Assembly (NCBI GenBank): GCA_034666665.1
Contig: JAXDLK010000176.1
Location: forward strand, 1-10,402
From: JAXDLK01 sp034666665
GTDB taxonomy: Bacteria; Desulfobacterota; Binatia; JACPRU01
Direction: 5' to 3'
Length of the DNA stretch: 10,402 nt
Shown piece by piece: positions 1 to 6,360 of the stretch. Made by a program: the position numbers and the translations under genes. The first letter of the stretch is position 1. Each line of letters opens with the position of its first letter. The notes under the pieces are model-generated. The model was not told where the DNA came from, ran no database searches, and saw only the letters and a list, made by a program, of their open reading frames with translations.

Positions 1-39
1 CTGCGGCGGCTTCCGCAACTCTGACCACCCGAGGATGTG

Positions 40-75
40 CCGGACAGCCGGACGGGTGTCGTCACCGGTGTCCGG
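40..75. other. Inverted repeat downstream of the leftmost gene
   Basis: CCGGACA at 40-46 is matched by its reverse complement TGTCCGG at 69-75, with a nested GGTG/CACC pair at 55-58 and 63-66. It lies about 60 bases downstream of the minus-strand stop at 134, so it might help end transcription there. There is no T-run on the expected side, so a classical intrinsic terminator is not supported. The rest of 1-133 shows nothing convincing. Confidence 0.2.
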
Positions 76-133
76 AACGCGGCGGAAGTCCTCGCATGGC
101 TGGTGCGACCGGCAGCCGGAACAGGGGCCCGCT

Positions 134-304
134 TCACCTGACGTCCGGTACGAAGCCGTGGCGCAGCGTGTTCTCGGTCACCGTGCGGGATTCCAGGAAT
201 TCCTCGGCATCCAGCGCGGGGCGGCGGCGCGACGCCTTCGGGTAGAGCTCGCGCGCGATCCGCTGCAGCCGCGTTTCCAGCTGCGAGCCCGGCGATGGGC
301 TCAT
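134..304 (-). CDS. Small hypothetical protein (56 aa)
   Basis: I do not recognise a family. The reading starts at an ATG (302-304) lying five bases past the stop of the M48 protease gene (stop codon at 309-311), so the two would be co-transcribed. The frame stays open upstream to 364, but those extra residues are only the shadow of the protease C-terminus. The protein is soluble and charged: a predicted helix with alternating Arg/Glu (LETRLQRIAREL), an Arg/Lys-rich stretch, an acidic stretch (LDAEEFLES), and the ending LRHGFVPDVR. No signal peptide, membrane segment or metal motif is visible. The helix plus charge pattern looks protein-like rather than a GC shadow, but there is no clear ribosome binding site, so it could still be spurious. 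Confidence 0.45.
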   Translation of the reverse strand: MSPSPGSQLETRLQRIARELYPKASRRRPALDAEEFLESRTVTENTLRHGFVPDVR

Positions 305-308
305 CGAC

Positions 309-1472
309 TCAGTACCGGGGCGCTTCGCCGGTGTCGTCGATCCGATCGCCGTACCCGTCGCCACGCTCGTCGCCGTCCGCCGAGCGGGGACCGCGATCCT
401 CGGTCACGCGCCGACGCGCCTCGTGCGCGTCGGCGAGCTCAGGGCAGAAGCGAAGAGCCCGGCGTCGAAGCTCTTTCCTCTCCCGCGGATCGCCCGACTC
501 GCGAGCCATCTCGAGGTAGTTGCGCGCTCGCCGGCAGCTCGACGAAGTCGGTGACGGCGCCTCGTCCTCGGTCTCGGTTCGCCGATTCGGCTCGTACGGC
601 GAATCGTCCGAGAGCTCGTCGTGGCGGAACGTGGAGCTTCGCTCTTCCGAAGTCCGCTCCGCCTGAGGCTCGGGCGTGCTGCTCTCGATCGAGGACTCCG
701 CCCGTCGCTCGAGCGCGAGCACTTCCGACCGGTGCGGCGGCGGCCCGTTCGCGAGCAGCTCGTCCGCTTCCTTTCGCGCCGCGATCGCGCGCTCGACGGA
801 GGAAGGGTGCGTCGAGAAGAACTCCGCCGACATGGTCTCGGGCGTCTCCACCGCGAGGCGCTCCATCACGTCCACCGCGGCGCGCGGATCGTATCCCGCC
901 TCGTACGCGTGGCGGAGGCCGACCTCGTCCGCCTCTCGCTCCTGGCTCTGCGTGTAACGATTCAGGAATAGCTGGCCGATCCCGCCGACGGCACGGCCGG
1001 CGCCGGGTGCCTGGGTCTCGACGGCGATCGCCAGCACGTTGAGCGCGAGACCACTGAGCATCCCCTTGGTGACGTGGCCCTGCTCGACGTGCGCGATCTC
1101 GTGGGCCAGGACCACGGCCATCTCGTCGTCCGACTGGATGAACTTGAGCATGCCGTCGGTGACCCCGACCTGTCCGAACGTGGCGCCGGCGTTGATCGAC
1201 GGGTCGCCGCGCACGATGACGAACTGGATGCGCGGCGGATCCTTCATCGACGCGAGCACCCGCTGTCCGACCCGCTGCACGCGCTCCAGACCTTCGCGAT
1301 AGCGCGCCTCCGCCAGGGAGTGCAGGCGGGCGTACTCGCGGTCGTACTCCGCGCCTCCGGGGTACGCGCCTTCCGCACGCGGCGAGCCCGGATGAGGCCC
1401 GGGGCGTGGACCGGGAACCGCACAGGCGGAGGAGAAAGCGAGGGCGGCGAAGACCGCGGCGGTTCGAAGCAC
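309..1472 (-). CDS. M48 family zinc metalloprotease lipoprotein (LoiP/BepA-like)
   Basis: Predicted outer-membrane-anchored, periplasm-facing metallopeptidase of family M48, whose E. coli relatives LoiP and BepA degrade or help fold envelope proteins. Seen in the sequence, numbering from the GTG at 1472: a short lipoprotein signal (Arg at position 3, hydrophobic core, lipobox FSSAC with Cys17 followed by Ala, which favours outer-membrane sorting). The zinc motif HEIAH is at 124-128, the third-ligand motif READ is near 179-182 (Glu180), and THPSSVERA, common in this family, is near 221-229. After the peptidase domain comes a roughly 145-residue tail: a low-complexity Ser/Glu/Pro stretch, then a helical segment (RARNYLEMARESGD to LADAHEARRR) that looks like one TPR-type helix pair, then an acidic end. 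The frame can also begin at a GTG at 1553, with GGGAAG about ten bases upstream, giving 414 aa. I prefer 1472 because it places the signal peptide at the N-terminus, although its ribosome site is weak. Confidence 0.9.
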   Translation of the reverse strand: MLRTAAVFAALAFSSACAVPGPRPGPHPGSPRAEGAYPGGAEYDREYARLHSLAEARYREGLERVQRVGQRVLASMKDPPRIQFVIVRGDPSINAGATFGQVGVTDGMLKFIQSDDEMAVVLAHEIAHVEQGHVTKGMLSGLALNVLAIAVETQAPGAGRAVGGIGQLFLNRYTQSQEREADEVGLRHAYEAGYDPRAAVDVMERLAVETPETMSAEFFSTHPSSVERAIAARKEADELLANGPPPHRSEVLALERRAESSIESSTPEPQAERTSEERSSTFRHDELSDDSPYEPNRRTETEDEAPSPTSSSCRRARNYLEMARESGDPRERKELRRRALRFCPELADAHEARRRVTEDRGPRSADGDERGDGYGDRIDDTGEAPRY

Positions 1473-1620
1473 GAAGCTCAGGATAGGTTCGCCTCGGTCG
1501 GGCGGCAAGGCCGATCGGCCGACGGCGAAAGCTGCCTCACTCCGAGTGAACACCGCGCATGGGCTTCCCGTCTCGGCGCGGCCGGTTCCGACGAATGGAG
1601 TGTGACGCTGATTGGAAGCG

Positions 1621-1815
1621 CTCTCATCGTCTCTCCCCTCGAGGGGAGAGACCGCGCCGAAGGCGCGAGAGAGGGGTGGTCGCCGCGGCGTCGAGTCGCC
1701 CCTCTCCCGGCGTTGCGCGCCGACCTCCGCCTCGCAAGAAGAGCTCGGGGGCCGAACAGGCTGCTCGCCAGCTCGCAGCGCGCCTCCCTCGGGGGGGGAG
1801 GTGGAAGAGAGGAGG
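1621..1815. repeat. Intergenic mosaic of GC-rich palindromes
   Basis: The gap between the M48 gene and the methyltransferase (about 370 bases if the protease starts at 1472) holds a cluster of inverted repeats. CTCTCCCCTC at 1631-1640 and GAGGGGAGAG at 1641-1650 form a perfect 20-base palindrome. CGCGCC/GGCGCG (1653-1658, 1662-1667) form a six-base stem with a GAA loop. GAGAGGGG (1669-1676) pairs with CCCCTCTC (1699-1706). CCTCCC (1784-1789) faces a G-run ending GGGAGG (1796-1801), followed by purine-rich AGAGAGGAGGAG. The layout resembles the dispersed intergenic palindromic elements (REP-like) of high-GC genomes. Lying just after the stop of the methyltransferase gene, it could also end or stabilise that transcript. 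The remaining 1473-1620 shows nothing clear apart from possible upstream sequence of the protease gene. Confidence 0.7.
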
Positions 1816-1844
1816 AGCCACTATCGGTATTGTCGTTGCGCTCC

Positions 1845-2873
1845 CTAGTTTCCGGTTTTCTCGGCCAGTGCGAGCGCGAAGGAGTCGTCCGCCGGAGTGT
1901 ACCAGCGGCGCACCTCGAAGCCGCCGCCTGCGAGCAGCTCTTCGAGCTCCTGGTAGGTGAATTTGCGGCTGATCTCGGTGTGGATCGTCTCTCCCTCGCC
2001 GAAGTCGAACGAGGAGCCGAGCTTCCGTACCGTCACCCGCTGCCGCCGGCGGGAGCGCAGATAGGCCTCGATCTGCGACTGCTCGACGTTGAAGAACGCG
2101 AGATGCTCGAATGCGGCGGGGTCGAAGTTCGCATCGAGCTCGCGGTTGATCACGTGGAGCACGTTGCGGTTGAACTCGGCGGTGATCCCGGCCGAGTCGT
2201 TGTAGGCGGCCTCGATCAGCTCGATCGGCTTCACCAGGTCGGCACCGAGCAGGAAGTGCTCTCCGCGGCGGAGAACTCCGCCGAGCCGGTCGACGAAATC
2301 GCGCGCGTGCGGACGGGTGAAGTTGCCGAGCGTGCTGCCGAGAAACGCGACCAGGCGCCGGTCACCGTCCGGCAGCCGCTCGAGGTCGAGGTCGTAGTCG
2401 CCGACGATCGCGTGCACCCGAAGCCGCGGATACGCGGCCGTGAGCGCCTGTCCGCTCTCGCGGAGCGCCTCCTCGCAGACGTCGAAGGGGTGGTAGCAGA
2501 GCTCGAGACCCGCCTGCTCGGCCGCATCGAGCAGCGTGCGCGTCTTTCGCGACATGCCGCTGCCGAGCTCGATCAGGTCCGTCGGCTCGGCGGCCGAGAT
2601 CAAGTCGCCCGCGAAGCGATCGAGCAGGGCCTGCTCCGTCCGCGTCAGGTAGTATTCGCCGAGCTCGCAGATGGCGTCGAAGAGCCGGGAGCCGCGCTCG
2701 TCGTAGAAGTACTTGGAGGGGATCGTCTTCTGTGGCAGCGCCAGGCCGCGGGCGACGTCTTCCACGATCGTCGGCCGGGGCTCACCATTCGTGGCGCGCT
2801 CGATCGCGAAGCGAAGGAGCTCGTCCGTGTGGGTCGCGCCTTCGCTTGACCGCGCTTGCTGGGTCCGGGCCAT
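1845..2873 (-). CDS. egtD: EgtD-type L-histidine N-alpha-methyltransferase homologue
   Basis: EgtD uses three S-adenosylmethionine to trimethylate the alpha-amino group of histidine to hercynine, the first step of ergothioneine synthesis in the cytosol. The 342-residue length fits the family. Family motifs in order: YFYDERGSRLFDAI (55-68), EYYLTRTE (73-80), the SAM-site ELGSGMSRKTRTLLDA (102-117), GDYDLDL (158-164), FLGSTLGNF (177-185), AYNDSAGITAEFNRNVL (223-239) and GETIHTEISRKF (294-305). Using the M. smegmatis EgtD numbering I remember, a constant offset of 18 places Tyr39, Tyr56, Asn166, Tyr206, Glu282 and Ser284 on Tyr57, Tyr74, Asn184, Tyr224, Glu300 and Ser302. Met252, however, becomes Ala270, so substrate choice may differ. 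The ATG at 2873 is supported by GGAGGGAGG three bases upstream. It sits 72 bases after the M23 gene on the same strand. No egtB, egtC or egtE is nearby, so the ergothioneine role is inferred from family alone. Confidence 0.9.
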   Translation of the reverse strand: MARTQQARSSEGATHTDELLRFAIERATNGEPRPTIVEDVARGLALPQKTIPSKYFYDERGSRLFDAICELGEYYLTRTEQALLDRFAGDLISAAEPTDLIELGSGMSRKTRTLLDAAEQAGLELCYHPFDVCEEALRESGQALTAAYPRLRVHAIVGDYDLDLERLPDGDRRLVAFLGSTLGNFTRPHARDFVDRLGGVLRRGEHFLLGADLVKPIELIEAAYNDSAGITAEFNRNVLHVINRELDANFDPAAFEHLAFFNVEQSQIEAYLRSRRRQRVTVRKLGSSFDFGEGETIHTEISRKFTYQELEELLAGGGFEVRRWYTPADDSFALALAEKTGN

Positions 2874-2876
2874 CCG

Positions 2877-2885
2877 CCTCCCTCC
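2877..2885 (-). promoter_or_regulatory. Ribosome binding site of the EgtD homologue
   Basis: GGAGGGAGG on the minus strand, ending three bases before the ATG at 2873, with its upstream GGAG about eight bases away. It is the strongest Shine-Dalgarno match among the minus-strand genes here and fixes this start. Confidence 0.75.
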
Positions 2886-2945
2886 ACGACTTCGAGTGAA
2901 GGTCGGAGAGTAACCGCGGGCGAGGACTCTGGCAACGTAGGGTGA

Positions 2946-4277
2946 TCACAGCTCGTCTGGCCGGCCGATGAACCGCAGCGGCCGGTCGCCGTGCAGGTGC
3001 TCCTCGGTCACCAGGTAGTCGCCGCCGAGCGTCTGCGACCAGAACTTCCGGGCGACGTCGGGGTCGTGCGAAAGGACGAGGACGAAACCGCCGGTGACGC
3101 CGCCGACCGCCGCGTAGGCGAGCTTCGCCGGAACGTAGAGGACGTTCGCGCCGATGAGGGCGGCGGTCGTCCAACCCGACCTCGCCTCGGGAGCGGAGCC
3201 TCGCGCCGCACTCGCCGGCGTCCGCGAGCCTGACCTCTCCTGTGCGCCCGAGCGCGCCTGCGGATGCGCGTCGTCAGCGTCCGGCAGCCTGGAGATCGTC
3301 CCGGTCGACGCCCCGGCCGGCTGTGCCGGTGCGCTCGTCGGAAACCGCGGGGGAGGAGGGGGAAACGGGTGCGTCGGAATCGGAAATGGAAGCGGCGACG
3401 GTGCGCGTGTCTCGGGAGTCGGCGGAGCGGACGGCGGCATCCGCCACGTCGGTGTCGGTAGAGGCGTGGGGAGAGCCGGCAATGGCGGAGGTGTCGCCGC
3501 CGCCGTCGGTAAAGGCTCGGCGGTCGGCAAAGGCTCCGGCGTGGGGAAAGGCTCCGGCGTGGGGAAAGGCTCCGCCGTTGGGAAACGCTCGAGCGTCGAC
3601 AATGGCGACGCGGGCAACGGCTCGAGCGTCGGCAACGGCGTCGGCGCTTCGGGCACGACGCTCGGCTGCGGCGTCGAGGAGAACGGATGAAAGACGAGCC
3701 CGGAGGCAAGAGAGGGCGGCGGTGGTGGCACCGGAACCGCGGTTGTCGGCTCGGCGCTGACCTCCACGTCGTGGACGGCCGCGACGCCTTCCTGCACGCG
3801 CGGCACGGATGCGTAGAACTCGGCGGGGTCCATCGGCTCCTTCGCTTCGCGGATCTCGTAATGCAGATAGCCGCTGCTGCCGATCCGTCCGATCGCCTGT
3901 CCCTTCGCCACCGGCTCGCCGGCCCCGACGTGCGTCTCTCCGAGATGAGCGTAGATGGTGGTGAGGCCGCGCTCGTGCCTCAGCGCGACGACGCTGCCGA
4001 ATCCGGAAACCCCTCCCGAGAACATCGCCTGTCCGCCGAGCGCCGCGACCACCAGCGTGCCCGCAGGAGCCGCGAGATCCACCCCCTTGTGATCGGGACG
4101 AGAGGTGGCCCGGTACGGGCTGACGATCGTACCGCGCACCGGCCACACCATCACTTCTCGGCGCCACGGCTGCTCGCGCAGAGCTTCCTCCTCCGGACCG
4201 ACCGCAGGCGGACGGACGTTGCAGGCGGCGACCGCGAACGCGATCGGCAACAGTAGAAACGGCGCGTCGAGCTTCAC
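2946..4277 (-). CDS. M23/LytM-fold lipoprotein with proline-rich linker and C-terminal domain
   Basis: Predicted outer-membrane lipoprotein (443 aa) of the M23 peptidoglycan endopeptidase/LytM fold. Residues 1-19 form a lipoprotein signal ending AVAAC (Cys19, then Asn). The LytM domain spans roughly 43-160: GTIVSPY, HKGVDLAAP with zinc ligands His63 and Asp67, TIYAHL with His111, and GYLHYEIRE with His139. In active M23 enzymes the last motif is HxH; here the first histidine is Tyr137 and the usual loop before it is missing. The enzyme may therefore be inactive and act as a regulator, as NlpD/EnvC-type LytM proteins activate amidases. Residues about 170-325 are Pro/Thr-rich with repeating PLPTxEP units. 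The last 67 residues (ANVLYVPAKL, then a glycine-rich hydrophobic stretch, then SQTLGGDYLVTEEHL and RFIGRP) form a separate domain that I recall as small stand-alone proteins in deltaproteobacterial-type genomes. The start is GTG with a poor ribosome site; the signal peptide decides it. Confidence 0.85.
   Translation of the reverse strand: MKLDAPFLLLPIAFAVAACNVRPPAVGPEEEALREQPWRREVMVWPVRGTIVSPYRATSRPDHKGVDLAAPAGTLVVAALGGQAMFSGGVSGFGSVVALRHERGLTTIYAHLGETHVGAGEPVAKGQAIGRIGSSGYLHYEIREAKEPMDPAEFYASVPRVQEGVAAVHDVEVSAEPTTAVPVPPPPPSLASGLVFHPFSSTPQPSVVPEAPTPLPTLEPLPASPLSTLERFPTAEPFPTPEPFPTPEPLPTAEPLPTAAATPPPLPALPTPLPTPTWRMPPSAPPTPETRAPSPLPFPIPTHPFPPPPPRFPTSAPAQPAGASTGTISRLPDADDAHPQARSGAQERSGSRTPASAARGSAPEARSGWTTAALIGANVLYVPAKLAYAAVGGVTGGFVLVLSHDPDVARKFWSQTLGGDYLVTEEHLHGDRPLRFIGRPDEL
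3511..3633. repeat. 18-base tandem repeats inside the M23 linker
   Basis: On the plus strand the unit AAAGGCTCCGGCGTGGGG occurs exactly twice (3529-3546 and 3547-3564). It is flanked by diverged copies at 3511-3528, 3565-3582, 3583-3600, a 15-base partial unit at 3601-3615, and 3616-3633. Each unit encodes six residues of the type PTPEPF/PTAEPL on the minus strand (residues about 216-256 of the M23-fold protein). Unit length is a multiple of three, so gain or loss of copies keeps the frame and changes only linker length. Confidence 0.85.
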
Positions 4278-4369
4278 GTTCGCGCGGCGGACTGTGGCAC
4301 GATCCCTCCCGCCGCGAAAGGTCGCCGCCGGTCAGCAACGGGCCCGCGGGTCCGGTGTTGAACGCGGCC

Positions 4370-4376
4370 AGGAGGT
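4370..4376 (+). promoter_or_regulatory. Ribosome binding site of the glycine-zipper protein
   Basis: AGGAGGT six bases before the ATG at 4383 is a near-perfect Shine-Dalgarno site and fixes the start. The 105-base divergent gap (4278-4382) must hold promoters for this gene and the M23 gene, but I cannot assign -35/-10 boxes in it. Confidence 0.85.
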
Positions 4377-4382
4377 GCGCCG

Positions 4383-5141
4383 ATGAAAACGGTTGCGGGA
4401 GTCTTCGGATCGCGCGAGGCAGCCCTCGGCGCGTGGGAGAGCCTCTGCTCGATCGGAATCCCGGAGGCGGACATCAGCCTGCTGTCGCCCGGCGCGTCGG
4501 ACGCCGAGGTGGCCGAGGCGGTTGCGACCACCGAAGGGGAGCAGCCGGGCATCGGCCCGGCGATCGGTGCCGTCGCCGGCGGAGCCTCCGGTGCCATGAT
4601 CGGCACCGCCCTCGGCACGCTGGTGATCCCCGGCGTCGGTGCCGTGGCGGCGGTCGGCACGCTCGCCACCGCGATCGCCGCAGCCGCCGGAGCGCTGCTC
4701 GGCGCGGCCACCGGGAAAAAGCTCCAGGACGAGCTCGAGATCGGGCTCCCGAAGGACGAGATCTTCGTCTACGAAGACGCGCTCCGGAAAGGCCGCACCG
4801 TCGTCGTGGCCGTGGTTCCGGACGACAAGGCGGATCGCGCCCGCGCGATGCTGGACATGGCCGGCGCGGAGTCGGTCGATGCCGCGCGCGAGCAGTGGTG
4901 GGTCGGCACTCGGGATGCGGAAGAGGAAGGATATCGCGCCTCGGGCCGTAACTTCACGCGCGACGAACCCGCCTTCCGCCGCGGTTTCGAGGCGTCGCTC
5001 AACCCGGAGGCTCGGGGGAAGACGTGGGAGCAGGTGCGGGTCGTCATCGTGGCGCGAACTCCCGCGGATGCCGAGTCGGATGCGTTCCGCCGCGGATTCG
5101 AGCGCGGCAGCGAGTACTACCGGAACCTCACCGCGCGCTGA
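4383..5141 (+). CDS. Glycine-zipper stress-type protein (YflT/DUF1269-like)
   Basis: Protein of 252 residues and unknown function, resembling general-stress proteins that carry an YflT-like domain around a glycine-zipper hairpin. Residues 1-36 look like a small beta-alpha-beta unit (MKTVAGVFGSREAALGAWES, ending ISLLSPG). Residues about 56-110 are a Gly/Ala-rich hydrophobic stretch with small residues every fourth position (GPAIGAVAGG, then GALLGAATGKK), typical of a membrane-inserting or self-associating glycine zipper. Residues 125-172 give a second ferredoxin-like unit (KDEIFVYEDALRKGRTVVVA). The C-terminus holds a short duplicated motif, PAFRRGFEAS (196-205) and DAFRRGFERG (233-242), ending SEYYRNL. 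No signal peptide is visible. The gene is divergent from the M23 gene, and its stop overlaps the end of the facing oxidoreductase gene by 14 bases. The stress role is family-level inference. Confidence 0.75.
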   Translation: MKTVAGVFGSREAALGAWESLCSIGIPEADISLLSPGASDAEVAEAVATTEGEQPGIGPAIGAVAGGASGAMIGTALGTLVIPGVGAVAAVGTLATAIAAAAGALLGAATGKKLQDELEIGLPKDEIFVYEDALRKGRTVVVAVVPDDKADRARAMLDMAGAESVDAAREQWWVGTRDAEEEGYRASGRNFTRDEPAFRRGFEASLNPEARGKTWEQVRVVIVARTPADAESDAFRRGFERGSEYYRNLTAR

Positions 5142-6264
5142 CGTCCTCGGCGGAGGGGAATCGCGCGGGCGAGAACCGCTCGAGCTCCGGTGACCGCTCG
5201 CCGATGACGGCGGCGGCCGCCAGTCGACCGACACCGTAGCTCGTGCTCATGCCGTGGCCGCCGAGCGCGGCCACCCAGACGAAGCCCTCGACGCGCGGGT
5301 CGCGACCGATCACGAAGCGGCCATCCGGCGCGAACGTGCGCAGGCAAGCGCGGACGCCCGTGGTCTCGATGCCGGCGAGCGAGGGGAACGCACGGCCGAG
5401 CTTCTCCCGGAGCCAAGTCTCGGAATCGCCGTCGACCTCCGGGTCCGCGGCCGCGTGGGGCGTCTGGTCGCACGGGCTGAGCAGCAGTCCTTCGCCCTCG
5501 GGACGGAAGTAGACGTCGACGTTCGAATGCCAGACGAACGGTCCTCCGGGATCGATGCCGACCGCCGGCCGGCCGAGAAAGATGTGCCGGCGGAAGGGTG
5601 CGATCCCGACCGGGGCGGCACCGGCGAGGCGGCCGATCTCTCCCGCCCATGCTCCCGCCGCATCGACGACGATACGCGTCTCGATGCGGTCGGTCCCGGT
5701 CGTGACCTCCGTCACTTCGCCGCGGGGCGCCGCGATGGCAGTGACGCGCTCGTTACAGCGGATCGTCGCACCGGCTCGGCGTGCCGCTCCCAGATAGCCT
5801 TCGAGGAGCGCGCGAACGTCGACGACTCCGTCGGCGGGATTCTCGAGGGCGCCGGCGATCGCGGCGTCGTGGAGCGCGGGCACGCGCTCGGCGGCTTCCT
5901 GCGGCGACAGTCGACGGACCTCGACGCCGAGACTCTCCGCATCGCGCGCGGCGGCCACGATGTCGCCGATGCCCGCGTCGGACGCGACCAGCAGCGATCC
6001 GGCACGGCGGAGCAGCGGGCGCGAAGAGAAGTCCTCGGGGGGAGACGCGTAGAACTCGGCTCCCTCGATCGCCAGCTGCGCCTCGTCGGCATGCTCCATC
6101 AGGAGGAACACGAGGGAAGCGTTCCGGCCGGAGGCATGAAGCCCCGGCGCCGGCTCGCGCTCGAGCACCACCACGTCGCGCACCCCGCGCTTCGCCAGGT
6201 GGTACGCGGTCGCCGCTCCGGCGAACCCGGCGCCGAGAATCACGACGTCTGCGCGGCTCGCCAC
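5128..6264 (-). CDS. FAD-dependent amino-acid dehydrogenase/oxidase (DauA-like, DAO family)
   Basis: Cytosolic or membrane-associated flavoenzyme (378 aa) of the DAO superfamily, which oxidises amines or amino acids to imines. The dinucleotide-binding fold is at the N-terminus: ADVVILGAGFAGAATAYHL with GxGxxG at 11-16 and the ribose-binding acid Glu35 in VVVLERE. The flavin-contact loop GLHASGRNAS (41-50) follows. VVDAAGAWAGEIGRLAG and the C-terminal GRFVIGRDPRVEGFVWVAALGGHGMSTS are hallmarks of the family. Overall pattern and spacing match Pseudomonas D-arginine dehydrogenase DauA as I remember it, but its D-Arg contacts His48, Tyr53 and Glu87 correspond here to Leu51, Met56 and Ser, so the substrate is probably a different, less basic amino acid. 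The GTG at 6264 gives the fold its usual N-terminus. The frame continues open as far as 7650, but that part only mirrors the GH15 gene. No electron-acceptor or transporter gene lies alongside. Confidence 0.88.
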   Translation of the reverse strand: MASRADVVILGAGFAGAATAYHLAKRGVRDVVVLEREPAPGLHASGRNASLVFLLMEHADEAQLAIEGAEFYASPPEDFSSRPLLRRAGSLLVASDAGIGDIVAAARDAESLGVEVRRLSPQEAAERVPALHDAAIAGALENPADGVVDVRALLEGYLGAARRAGATIRCNERVTAIAAPRGEVTEVTTGTDRIETRIVVDAAGAWAGEIGRLAGAAPVGIAPFRRHIFLGRPAVGIDPGGPFVWHSNVDVYFRPEGEGLLLSPCDQTPHAAADPEVDGDSETWLREKLGRAFPSLAGIETTGVRACLRTFAPDGRFVIGRDPRVEGFVWVAALGGHGMSTSYGVGRLAAAAVIGERSPELERFSPARFPSAEDVSAR

Positions 6265-6360
6265 GGGAACGAATCTAGCTCGCCGCCGCCGGCGCGGCGA
6301 CCCCGTGCCCTCCCGTGAGCCGTGGTTGCGGCTGCGAGAGACGCGTGTTCTCCTCGCGCC

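Noticed and set aside
35..1042. 335-residue plus-strand open frame
   Set aside because: Arg/Ser/Pro-rich shadow of the M48 protease gene with no recognisable domain.
1074..2849. 591-residue plus-strand open frame
   Set aside because: It runs opposite the M48 and EgtD genes and has low-complexity Arg/Glu/Val composition typical of an antisense shadow.
3511..3633. Possible CRISPR or regulatory iterons
   Set aside because: The units are contiguous with no spacers, are 18 bases long, and keep the reading frame of the M23-fold gene.
3154..3690. Glycine-rich plus-strand ORF with GKGSGVGKGS repeats
   Set aside because: The pattern is simply the reverse complement of the Pro-rich linker repeats in the M23-fold gene.
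2946..4277. Possible frameshift joining two separate genes in the M23-fold protein
   Set aside because: The signal peptide, LytM domain, linker and C-terminal domain are all in one uninterrupted frame, so a true fusion is simpler.
4295..4310. TGGCAC resembling half of a sigma-54 promoter
   Set aside because: The second half reads CTCC where TTGC is required, so only one half-site matches.
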